NCBI GenBank assembly: GCA_964650485.1
Contig: CAZYTX010000029.1
Location: 1-43,145 of the forward strand
Reading direction: 5' to 3'
DNA from: CAZYTX01 sp964650485
Lineage (GTDB): Bacteria > RBG-13-61-14 > DATKZS01
DNA length: 43,145 nt
The position numbers and the translations under genes were made by a program. Positions 15,199-23,045 of this stretch are shown piece after piece. How positions within the stretch are numbered: position 1 is the stretch's first letter; each line of letters opens with the position of its first letter. Under the pieces are notes generated by a model. That model ran no database searches and was not told the origin of the DNA. It worked only from the letters and a program-made list of their open reading frames with translations.

Positions 15199-16824
15199 CT
15201 ACATGCACTCCCGCGCGGCTTTCAAAGCCGGCCCGGGTGGCATTGAAAGGACCTGCGTGTATTCCCCGGAAAAGATTTCAACCGGAACCTTGGGCCCCGA
15301 AAGCAGTTCATTCAAGGACTCCATGAGCCACTTGCTTCCATAGCCAATGTTGAAGATCCATATGCTGGAACCTTTTTGCACGGGCTTATAATCAGCGGCA
15401 CTCAAGAGGACCCGGGCTATTTGTCCCTTTTCCTTGAAAAGCCAGTAATCGTGAGAGAAGAAGAAGTCCAGGCCCTTGTAGCGGACCTTGGCGAAAGACC
15501 CCGACAGCGCAACCATGCCCCGGGAGCCCGCGGAAAAATCCAGTTGGTCCGCGGTCTGCCTGGGGACGATGATGATATCCTCGGGGGAGGCGTTCTCGAT
15601 GATGTGATCGAGTGCGCCCCGGTATACAGCCCTCTTTACGGGGAACTCATTGTTTCTCGCATATCCATACTCCCTCAAAAAGTCAAACCCGGCGTAGTGA
15701 AACAGCAGGGGGACCACGCAAACCGAGAGAGCGGCCAGGCCGATGTTTGCAAACATCTGTCTGCGCGCCTCCAGCGCCTCGGTGGAGCCTGACGAGAGCC
15801 GGCAGTAAAGGCGCCAGCAGCCAGAGATCACAAGCTGGAGCCCCCCGGAGGCCAGGAGCGCAAGGAAAGGGAAGAAATAAAAGCATTGCCTTGCCCCGCA
15901 AAAGGGATAAAGCTTCAGCAGGGAGAGGACCATGCTGATTAAAAGCAGCAGAATGATCCCAAGCAAAAGATAGCGCCTGCTCCTTAAAAGAGCATAGACA
16001 CCGAGAAGGCAAAGCAGTGCGAGAACGGGCGAGCCCCCCCGGTAAAAGAAGTAGTGCAACAGGCTGTAGGCTCCCTGCAAAAGACCGGCCGGCCCGTCGT
16101 GCATACAGGGGCCCAGGTACCCTCCAACAACGTGATCGAGCAGTGAAGACAGTCGCGAAATATGGAAGCAATAAAACAAGACGGCAGCTCCCAGAAGCGG
16201 CAGGTGCAAAACAATGAACCGGGAGACCTCGCCGCGGCCCCTCTTTTCAAGAGACAGCCGCACAAGCCATGCACCGCTCACCGCGGCAAGCACCAGCGCA
16301 AAAGAGTAGTGAAGGCAGACCGCGAAAAGCATGAGCACAACGTAAAAAGCCGTGTCCCTGGACTTTCCGTTCCATGATCTCAGGCAAAAGAGCAGGGCCC
16401 CGATTACAAACAGCGCAGCCATGGAGTACGGCCTGATCACCTGCGAGAGTATTACAGGGCCGAAACCGAAAGCCGCGAGGAAAGACGCGAAAAGGCCCGC
16501 TGCCTCGCCCGTGACCTCGCGGCCGAGAAAATAAACCAATATGATAATGCCCGCGCCCGGGAGCAGCGAAAAAAGCGCCTTCAATAAGAACACCTCACGG
16601 GAGAGCTCCAGCAGGAGCCTAAGCAGAGGATAAAGGGTGGGAGGATGTGCCTCACCCAGGAGCCTCTCGTACATGACCGCCAGCTCGGGGGCCCCGGCGG
16701 CATACATGTACGTGGCCTCGTCCGGAGACAGCCAGTAGTCCCAGAGGCCCCACACCCTGATGAAAACCCCGGCGATAACGATCCAGGCCAGGGTCAAGGC
16801 TATACTGTACTTGGCTGGTTTCAT
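15199..16824 (-). CDS. GT-C membrane glycosyltransferase (GT39/ArnT/RgtA-like)
   Basis: 541 residues from the ATG at 16824. An in-frame TTG at 16875 also exists, but its AGGAGG is only 1 nt away. About ten to twelve membrane helices are visible. The first periplasmic loop contains SPDEATYMYA, whose Asp-Glu pair is the usual catalytic site of lipid-phosphosugar-dependent GT-C enzymes, followed by AHPPTLYPLLRLLLEL. QVIRPYSMAALFVI is the second conserved loop motif of RgtA/B/C/D-like proteins. The C-terminal 130 residues are a soluble periplasmic domain. It should transfer a sugar from a polyprenyl phosphate donor to an envelope glycan or protein; the acceptor is unknown. It is divergent from the CoA-disulfide reductase gene. 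Confidence 0.85.
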   Translation of the reverse strand: MKPAKYSIALTLAWIVIAGVFIRVWGLWDYWLSPDEATYMYAAGAPELAVMYERLLGEAHPPTLYPLLRLLLELSREVFLLKALFSLLPGAGIIILVYFLGREVTGEAAGLFASFLAAFGFGPVILSQVIRPYSMAALFVIGALLFCLRSWNGKSRDTAFYVVLMLFAVCLHYSFALVLAAVSGAWLVRLSLEKRGRGEVSRFIVLHLPLLGAAVLFYCFHISRLSSLLDHVVGGYLGPCMHDGPAGLLQGAYSLLHYFFYRGGSPVLALLCLLGVYALLRSRRYLLLGIILLLLISMVLSLLKLYPFCGARQCFYFFPFLALLASGGLQLVISGCWRLYCRLSSGSTEALEARRQMFANIGLAALSVCVVPLLFHYAGFDFLREYGYARNNEFPVKRAVYRGALDHIIENASPEDIIIVPRQTADQLDFSAGSRGMVALSGSFAKVRYKGLDFFFSHDYWLFKEKGQIARVLLSAADYKPVQKGSSIWIFNIGYGSKWLMESLNELLSGPKVPVEIFSGEYTQVLSMPPGPALKAARECM

Positions 16825-16887
16825 GGCAATGGAGCGGTCAAGGTCATTGTATCCCCGGTGTGCGAACTCAATCAAGCCTCCTGGCTG

Positions 16888-16916
16888 TTGTCAAGACTCG
16901 GCGCTTGTCTTACACT
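16888..16916 (+). promoter_or_regulatory. Promoter of the CoA-disulfide reductase/rhodanese gene
   Basis: -35 TTGTCA (16888-16893), 17-bp spacer, -10 TACACT (16911-16916). It lies 36 bp upstream of the ATG at 16952, between the two divergent genes. Confidence 0.55.
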
Positions 16917-16951
16917 GGGTGACAGCAGTTTTACAAAGGGAGGTTTCAGTA

Positions 16952-18649
16952 ATGGGCCGAAAAATAGTGATAATCGGGGGCGTGGCCTGCGGTCCCAAGG
17001 CCGCGGCCCGGGCCAGGCGCAGGGACCCGGAGGCAAAGATAACAATAATCGAGCGCAGGGAGGTGGTGAGCTTTGCAAGCTGCGGGCTCCCCTACTACGT
17101 GGGCGGTGTGGTGCCCGGGATCGAGGGGCTTGTCACCACGTCCTTCGGCAATAAAAGGGACACGGAGTACTTTCAGCGGGTAAAGAACGTGCGGGTGATG
17201 ACAAACACCGAGGCCAGGGCCATTGACCGGGAGAACAAGAAGGTCAAGGTCGCGGACCTGGGGTCAGGGGAGAGGACCGAGCTTCCTTATGACAAGCTGG
17301 TCTACGCTGCCGGGGCCAGGCCGAAGAGGCCGCCCTTGCCGGGTTCGGACGCAGACAACGTGTGGAACCTGTGGACCCCTGCCGACGCGGCCCTGATACG
17401 GGAGAGTATCGAGGCCGGGGAGGCCGACCGCATTTGTATAATCGGGGCCGGTCTCATCGGCCTGGAGGCCGCGGAGGCTCTTGTGAACCAGGCCGTGGAC
17501 GTGACCATGATCGAGATGATGCCCCAGGTCTTATATCCCTCTCACGACCCGGAGATGGCCGGTCTGGTCGAGCGGGCCCTGCGGGGCGAGAACGTGGTCC
17601 TCCGCCTGGGCGAGCGGGTGAGCGCTCTTTTGACTGAGGACAACAGGGTGGTCAAGGTGGAAACGGACAAGGGAGAGGTCGAGACCGACGGCGTGATCAT
17701 GGCCGCGGGCGCGGAGCCCGAGGTGGAGCTTGCAAGGGAGTGCGGGCTGGAGGTGGGGACCACGGGCGCGCTCTCCGTGGACTCGCGGCTTTGCACGAGT
17801 GACCCGGACATCTTCGCCGGGGGGGACTGCGTGGAGAACACCCACCTTGTCACCGGTGAGAAGGCCTGGACACCTCTGGGGTCCACGGCGAACATTCACG
17901 GCAGAATAATAGGGGACAACCTCACCGGGGGAGACTCCGGGTTCCCCGGCGTGGTCGGCACAGGCATCATGCGCACCTTGGGCATTGACGCGGCCTGCGC
18001 CGGGCTCTCCGAGACATCGGCCCGACAGATGGGATACGATACAGTGTCCGCGCTGGCCCCCTTCAACGACAAGTCCCATTACTACCCGGGCGGAAAGAAC
18101 GTGACAATAAAGCTGGTGGCGGAAAAAAGCACCGGCAGGCTCCTGGGCGTGCAGGTAGTGGGGCCGGGCGACGTTGCCAGGATCATTGACGCATGCGCCG
18201 CGGCCCTGCGCCTGGGCGCAAAAGTCGAGGACCTCGGCAAGCTTGACTTCGCCTACGCCCCGCCGTTCGGCACGCCCATCGAGCCGCTCTCGCAGACCGC
18301 GAACCTCTTGCAGAACAAGGTCGAGGGGCTGGCCGAGCCGGTCCCGCCCCTGTCCATGAAAGAGCTCCTGGCCTCGGACCGGGACATGGTTATCCTGGAC
18401 GTCCGCACCGGGCCGGAGCTCGAGTCCATGCCCCCCATACAGGACCCGCGGACTCGGACGGTGGACATGTCGGAGCTGAGAGCGAGGGTCCCGGAGCTGC
18501 CCGGGGACAAGCCGGTGATCGTGGTATGTCAATTCGGACAGCGGGCATATGACGTGCAGTGCATGTTAAAAGGCGCCGGGTTCAAGCAGGCCAGGTTCCT
18601 GGAAGGGGGCATGAACGTGTTCACCCGGCTGGGGGATGAAAGAACCTGA
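16952..18649 (+). CDS. CoA-disulfide reductase-rhodanese fusion (FAD, NAD(P)H)
   Basis: 565 residues from the ATG at 16952, preceded by GGGAGG. The pyridine nucleotide-disulfide oxidoreductase core spans 1-450. It has the FAD loop IVIIGGVACGPKAA, the single redox Cys C44 in SFASCGLPYYVGG as in CoA-disulfide reductases and Npsr-type sulfur reductases, the NAD(P)H loop CIIGAGLIGLEAAEAL, and the second FAD motif DIFAGGDCVE. A C-terminal rhodanese-like domain (about 470-565) has catalytic C526 in VCQFGQRAYD. The fusion reduces CoA persulfide or polysulfide, or maintains CoASH. Its likely role is sulfur or persulfide metabolism or redox defence in an anaerobe. It is monocistronic. Confidence 0.93.
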   Translation: MGRKIVIIGGVACGPKAAARARRRDPEAKITIIERREVVSFASCGLPYYVGGVVPGIEGLVTTSFGNKRDTEYFQRVKNVRVMTNTEARAIDRENKKVKVADLGSGERTELPYDKLVYAAGARPKRPPLPGSDADNVWNLWTPADAALIRESIEAGEADRICIIGAGLIGLEAAEALVNQAVDVTMIEMMPQVLYPSHDPEMAGLVERALRGENVVLRLGERVSALLTEDNRVVKVETDKGEVETDGVIMAAGAEPEVELARECGLEVGTTGALSVDSRLCTSDPDIFAGGDCVENTHLVTGEKAWTPLGSTANIHGRIIGDNLTGGDSGFPGVVGTGIMRTLGIDAACAGLSETSARQMGYDTVSALAPFNDKSHYYPGGKNVTIKLVAEKSTGRLLGVQVVGPGDVARIIDACAAALRLGAKVEDLGKLDFAYAPPFGTPIEPLSQTANLLQNKVEGLAEPVPPLSMKELLASDRDMVILDVRTGPELESMPPIQDPRTRTVDMSELRARVPELPGDKPVIVVCQFGQRAYDVQCMLKGAGFKQARFLEGGMNVFTRLGDERT

Positions 18650-18655
18650 GCATGG

Positions 18656-18670
18656 GCCGCAGGCTGCGGC
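18656..18670. other. GC hairpin between convergent genes
   Basis: GCCGCA-ggc-TGCGGC sits 6 bp after the rhodanese-fusion stop, between convergent genes. No T-tract follows, so termination by this hairpin alone is uncertain. Confidence 0.35.
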
Positions 18671-18745
18671 CGGCCGCGGATTGCGGGCGCGCGCGGGCGG
18701 GAGGGTTTTCAGCGGGCTCCGCCATCCGGGCAGGAGCGGCGCGCT

Positions 18746-19120
18746 TCAGGGGATTCCCAGCAGGCTCTTTGCCGTCTCGATGACCTGGCCGGCCTGCACG
18801 GGCTTTGTCACGTAAGCGTCCGCGCCCAGAGAGAGCGCCCTCTCCCTGTCCTCGGCCCCTCCCTCGGTGGTGATTATCATTATGGGTATGTTCCTGTAGT
18901 TCACGTCCTTCCTTATCAGGCTTATGAGCTTGAGACCGTCCATTACCGGCATGTTGATGTCGGTTATTATCAGGTCGAAGCGGCTGGAGTTGATCTTCTT
19001 CAGGCCCTCGACCCCGTCCGCTGCCTCGACCACCTCGGCGCCCAGCCTCTTCAGGGCGAAGCCTATGAGCTGCCGCATGGTGGGCGAGTCCTCCACTACC
19101 AGGATATTGAAAGGGGGCAT
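18746..19120 (-). CDS. Single-domain response regulator (CheY-like)
   Basis: 124 residues, one REC domain. The acidic pocket VVEDS, the phosphorylation site in IITDINMPVMDG, the switch Thr in ITTEGG and the Lys in YVTKPV are all present. It lacks an output domain and would act as a CheY-type diffusible output or phosphate sink of the CheA encoded in the same operon. It is the last gene of the eleven-gene unit, 28 bp after the coiled-coil-GAF gene. It is closely similar to the REC protein at 29163-29543, sharing NVNY.NIP.....TTEG, so the operon is bracketed by paralogues. Confidence 0.95.
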   Translation of the reverse strand: MPPFNILVVEDSPTMRQLIGFALKRLGAEVVEAADGVEGLKKINSSRFDLIITDINMPVMDGLKLISLIRKDVNYRNIPIMIITTEGGAEDRERALSLGADAYVTKPVQAGQVIETAKSLLGIP

Positions 19121-19148
19121 CAGCGCTTTATCCTCTCCTGCATAATCA

Positions 19149-20021
19149 TCAGCCCGAGGTAAGGAGTTCCATGAACCCCTTTATGGTGTCCAGCTTCCTC
19201 TTCGCCTGCGAGTAGAGCTTGGCCGAGAATATGGCCGTGGCCGCGTGTCCGGCCAGCAGGGTGAAGAGCTCGTAGTCCACGTGCGCGAACTGGGTCTTCT
19301 GGGGCAGGAGCTTGTAGAGCACGATCACGCCGATGGTCTGCTCCCTGATCTTGAGCGGCACGCACACCAGCGGGTCGTGCGGCTCGCGCTTCCCCCGCAA
19401 GGCCAGGTCCTCGAGGTCCGGGGAGTAATAGTTCTCGCCCGTCTGCACGGCCTGGCCGATCACCCCCTGCCCCACGGGTATGGGGGGGAAATGTTCCTTT
19501 GAAAGGCCCTCCACCGCCACGGGGTGCAGGGTGCTGCTCTTGTCGTCCAGCAGGAGCACCCCGAAGTCCTCGGCCCCGATGAGGTTTATGATGATCTCCA
19601 TTATGATCTGGAGCACCTCGTTGAAATCGAGGGTGGAGTGGAGCTGGAAAGAGCATACGTAAAGGTTTGCGAGGTTGTTGTTCTCCTCCTCGATCTCCAC
19701 GTAGCGGGAGGCGAAGTTCTTGTTCTCATCCTCCACCTTCTGGTACTCCTGCAACAGCCTCCTCTTCTCCTGCTCCAGCTTCTCCAGTTGCTGCTGGAGC
19801 AGCTTCCCACGCTGGCCGCTGGCAACGCCCTCGGAGAGTTCGCGGTTCTGCTCCTGGAGCTGCACCGACCAGTAACGCAGCTTCTCGTTCTCCTCCATGA
19901 GCTCCTTTACGAAGTCCATGGAATTGGACATGAGCTGCATGACCTCTTCCGCGCGCTTGGGGGTCTTGTCCTGCTTGTGTTCCGGCCCTTTCCGGGCCGC
20001 CTTATTGTCGTCCGGACACAT
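19149..20021 (-). CDS. Coiled-coil GAF-domain protein
   Basis: 290 residues, soluble. Residues about 20-125 form a long coiled coil with heptad Leu, Glu, Lys and Gln (LLQQQLEKLEQEKRRLLQEY). Residues about 125-270 form a GAF domain (LNEVLQ-type motif FNEVLQIIMEIIINLIGAED, then VPLKIREQTIGVIVLYKL). There is no kinase, cyclase or HD output. GAF domains bind small ligands, hemes or nucleotides. In this operon it could be a soluble, non-membrane sensor feeding CheA, or a scaffold. It is 12 bp after cheB. Confidence 0.88.
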   Translation of the reverse strand: MCPDDNKAARKGPEHKQDKTPKRAEEVMQLMSNSMDFVKELMEENEKLRYWSVQLQEQNRELSEGVASGQRGKLLQQQLEKLEQEKRRLLQEYQKVEDENKNFASRYVEIEEENNNLANLYVCSFQLHSTLDFNEVLQIIMEIIINLIGAEDFGVLLLDDKSSTLHPVAVEGLSKEHFPPIPVGQGVIGQAVQTGENYYSPDLEDLALRGKREPHDPLVCVPLKIREQTIGVIVLYKLLPQKTQFAHVDYELFTLLAGHAATAIFSAKLYSQAKRKLDTIKGFMELLTSG

Positions 20022-20033
20022 GCTTTTCCTCTT

Positions 20034-21110
20034 TTAATTTTCCTTCCGCTCGATCGCGCGGCACCGCTTCATTATAGCTATTGGTATATCCTCGAGGTTT
20101 AGCACCTCGTCCACCACGTTGGCTGCGATGGCCTCCCTGGGCATGCCGAACACGATTGCGGTCCGCTCCGACTCGGCTATTATGCTTCCGCCCGCGTCCT
20201 TGATCCTTTGCGCGCCCTCGGCGCCGTCGTCCCCCATACCGGTTAATACCACACCCAGACACCTGCCTGCAAACGCGTCCGCGGCGGAGGAGAACAGTGC
20301 GTTTACCGAAGGCACGTACTTGTCGCTCTTTTTCTTGTTTTGCAATGACACCACCGGGCTTTTCCTGTCCATGTCCAGGAGCATGTTCTTTCCGCCGGGC
20401 GCGATCAACACCCTCCCCGGCTCCACCCGGTCCCCGTGTGCCGCCTCCTTCACCCTGAGCCTTGCGCACTTGTCCAGCCTCTCGGCAAAGGCCCGGGTGA
20501 AGTTCTCGGGCATGTGCTGGCTCACCAGCACCGCGGGGCTGAACGCCTTTGGAAGCGAGGTTATGAGGGACTGCACCGCGGAGGGCCCGCCGGTGGAGGC
20601 CCCGATCACCACACCCTCGACCTCGCCGGCTTCCGGGGCCGGGGCAGGCCTCGGGTATGCCTCTTGGGCCGCGGCCCCGGCATGGCTGAGCCTCCTCTGC
20701 ACGTTCCTGAACCTGAGCTGGCTCAGCACCTGGAGCTTCTCCATGATCTGCGGCCGGAGGGCGTCGGAGGTCTTGCCGTGGTTCTTGGGCTTTGCCAGGA
20801 AGTCTATGGCCCCCAGCTCCATGGCCTTGAACACGTTCTTCTGCTCGGCCCACGAGGATATGACCAGGATGGGGGTGGGCATGCTCTTCATGATGATGCG
20901 CAGGAACGTGAACCCGTCCATCCTGGGCATCTCCAGGTCCAGGGTGATGAGGTCGGGCCGGGTGTCGAACACCTTCTTGATGCCTTCCTCCCCGTCACGG
21001 GCCACGGCCACCACCCGGGCCATGCCCGAGGACTCGATCAGCTCGGATATGTTCCGGCGGTTGAACGCGGAGTCGTCAACCACCACCACCCTTATCAGCA
21101 GCTCGTTCAT
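20034..21110 (-). CDS. cheB: Chemotaxis response regulator protein-glutamate methylesterase
   Basis: 358 residues, with the usual REC-linker-methylesterase order. The REC domain has D58 in LITLDLEMPRMDG and KP at 108-109. The catalytic triad is S172 (GASTGG), H199 (VSQHMP) and D295 (TGMGDDG). It would remove methyl groups from, or deamidate, chemoreceptor glutamates once phosphorylated by CheA. The ATG overlaps the upstream HEAT-CheR stop codon (ATGA), so the two methylation enzymes are translationally coupled. No receptor gene is in the window. Confidence 0.97.
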   Translation of the reverse strand: MNELLIRVVVVDDSAFNRRNISELIESSGMARVVAVARDGEEGIKKVFDTRPDLITLDLEMPRMDGFTFLRIIMKSMPTPILVISSWAEQKNVFKAMELGAIDFLAKPKNHGKTSDALRPQIMEKLQVLSQLRFRNVQRRLSHAGAAAQEAYPRPAPAPEAGEVEGVVIGASTGGPSAVQSLITSLPKAFSPAVLVSQHMPENFTRAFAERLDKCARLRVKEAAHGDRVEPGRVLIAPGGKNMLLDMDRKSPVVSLQNKKKSDKYVPSVNALFSSAADAFAGRCLGVVLTGMGDDGAEGAQRIKDAGGSIIAESERTAIVFGMPREAIAANVVDEVLNLEDIPIAIMKRCRAIERKEN

Positions 21111-23029
21111 GGGCCGGGCTCCTCCGGCGGCTTCCTGTAGACCAGGTCCCGCTTTAAATGCACCAGCTCGAAGTCCGTGGACAGGCTCATAAGAGACTCG
21201 GAGTGGCCGAGCAATAGGTACCCGCCCGGGTTGAGCATGTGGAAGAACTCCTGCACCAGCCTCCGCTTGGCCTCGGTATGGAAGTAGATGATCACGTTGC
21301 GGCAGAAGATCACGTCCAGGCCCTGCAAAGCCTTTTTGTTTTCAATGCTGACCAGGTTGGTGATGTCGAACTCGACCATGCTCCTGATCTCGTCGCTGAT
21401 CTTGAATCCCTGGTCCGTCTCCTGGAAGTACTTTTTTACGTAGCGGTCCTCGGTGGCCCTGAACGAGGAGCGGGTGTAGAGCCCACTCTTCGCCTTCTCT
21501 ATCATGGGCGCGCTTATGTCCGAGCCCCTGATGCTGACGTTAAAGCCGTCCGCGGCCGGGGTCTCCTTTACCAGTATGGCAATGGTGTAGGGCTCTTCAC
21601 CCGAGGAGCACCCCGCGCTCCATATCTTTATGTTTCCGCTTTTGCTCCGCTTCTTGTTCTCGATTATCTCTGGTAGTATCTCCTCCTTGAAGGCCTTTAG
21701 CTGGAAATCCTCGCGGAAGAAGTAGGTCTCGTTGGTTGAGAGCGCGTTAAGCAGGGTCTCCCGCTCTTTCCTCCCGGTACTACTGTCCATGCCTATGGTG
21801 AAGAGATAGGCGTCGTAGTCCGGGAGCTGCACCTCATCCATCCTCCGCTGCACCCTTCTCTCCACCAGGTACTTGAGGTCATAGTCGTAGTATAGCCCGC
21901 TCTCTTTTACTATCATGTCCTGCATGGCCTGGAACTGCTGGTCGCTCATGGGTCCGGGGGTCATGCGCCCGGGCAAAGGCGGCTGCTCCAGGGCCCCTGC
22001 CAGGTCCTCCTCAGCGGCCTTCTCCCTCGTAAGCACCCGCTCCACCACTCCCGGCGAGCGCTCCTTGATGGCGGCCAGGGCCTCCTCCACCTCCACCCTA
22101 ACCGAGTCGTCGCCGCTTATCCGGATGAGCATCCGGACCGCCTGGGGAGTGCCGGCCATGGACAGCAGGTTTATGAGGGCCGTCTTGGTGTAGAGGTTCG
22201 CGTCCAGGAGATCGGAAAAGGACTCGAGCGAGACCCCGGCCAACTGCTCCCGCACGGACTTCTCCACCGCACCCCGTATGCTCTTGCGCGATGAGAGCTT
22301 GTGTATGGCCCGCACCGCGGCCTGGCGGGGGCTCTTCGCGGACTCGGCAAGTCCCTTTGCAAGTATCTCCACCGCCTCCCTGGAGCCGGTCTGGCCCAGG
22401 GCCTCGTACACCGCCCTCCGGAGAATCCTCTTTGTCAGCAGCGGTTTTATGGACTTTATGGGCAGGGGCCTTTCAAGCCTTCCGAGCGAGTGGAGCACGC
22501 TGAACTGGAGTGTGACGTCCTCCCGGCCTAGAAGAGAGAGCAGCGTGTGGTACGCCTTTTCTCCCCCTATCTGGCCCATGGCCTCCACCGCGGCCAGCCT
22601 CACGTTCTCCTGCGAGTCAGAAGCAGCCTTTACTATGTGATCGAGGGTCCCGGGGTCCTTGATCTCCCCCAGGATGTCCACCGCGAACTTGCGTATGTCA
22701 TGGTCAGGGTGGTCCAGGTTGCGGGCAAGCTCGGGCGCCGCGTCCCTGCCCATGGCCACCAGTGCCTCCACCGCGGAGTTCCTGCGGCCGGTGTTTTCCT
22801 CGTCGCCGAGGGCCTCCACCAGGGTCTTTATGGCCCTCTCCCTGTCAGGGAAGTGCTTGAAGGACTCGATCGCGGCCTTCCGCACGCGCCAGCTCTCGTC
22901 GCCCAAAGCCTTGTCGAGCGCAGCAAGGCTACCGTGGTCGGCCCGGCCCTGCAGGGCCTCGACCGCGGCCTTTCTGTCCTCCTCGCCCGCGCCCTTTACA
23001 GCCGAGCTCCATGTATCAGGGCTGCTCAA
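21107..23029 (-). CDS. cheR: HEAT-repeat-CheR methyltransferase fusion
   Basis: 640 residues. The start is TTG at 23029 with GGAGG (23039-23043) 9 nt upstream. Residues about 15-340 are HEAT/PBS-lyase-like repeats (ALGDESWRVRKAAIESF, NLDHPDHDIRKFAVDILGEI, DSQENVRLAAVEAMGQIG). Residues about 370-635 are a CheR methyltransferase: alpha subdomain with SGLYYDYDLKYLVERRV, then LSTNETYFFR, the SAM-binding motif IWSAGCSSGEEPYTIAI, and DVIFCRNVIIYF. It methylates receptor glutamates using SAM. CheR is often fused to TPRs; a large HEAT solenoid is unusual and likely a protein-interaction arm. It is coupled to cheB by a 4-bp overlap. Confidence 0.94.
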   Translation of the reverse strand: MSSPDTWSSAVKGAGEEDRKAAVEALQGRADHGSLAALDKALGDESWRVRKAAIESFKHFPDRERAIKTLVEALGDEENTGRRNSAVEALVAMGRDAAPELARNLDHPDHDIRKFAVDILGEIKDPGTLDHIVKAASDSQENVRLAAVEAMGQIGGEKAYHTLLSLLGREDVTLQFSVLHSLGRLERPLPIKSIKPLLTKRILRRAVYEALGQTGSREAVEILAKGLAESAKSPRQAAVRAIHKLSSRKSIRGAVEKSVREQLAGVSLESFSDLLDANLYTKTALINLLSMAGTPQAVRMLIRISGDDSVRVEVEEALAAIKERSPGVVERVLTREKAAEEDLAGALEQPPLPGRMTPGPMSDQQFQAMQDMIVKESGLYYDYDLKYLVERRVQRRMDEVQLPDYDAYLFTIGMDSSTGRKERETLLNALSTNETYFFREDFQLKAFKEEILPEIIENKKRSKSGNIKIWSAGCSSGEEPYTIAILVKETPAADGFNVSIRGSDISAPMIEKAKSGLYTRSSFRATEDRYVKKYFQETDQGFKISDEIRSMVEFDITNLVSIENKKALQGLDVIFCRNVIIYFHTEAKRRLVQEFFHMLNPGGYLLLGHSESLMSLSTDFELVHLKRDLVYRKPPEEPGP

Positions 23030-23045
23030 TGCAGACGTCCTCCGT

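Noticed and set aside
18656..18670. Intrinsic terminator after the rhodanese fusion
   Set aside because: The hairpin is strong, but no T-run follows on either strand, so it is listed only as a hairpin.
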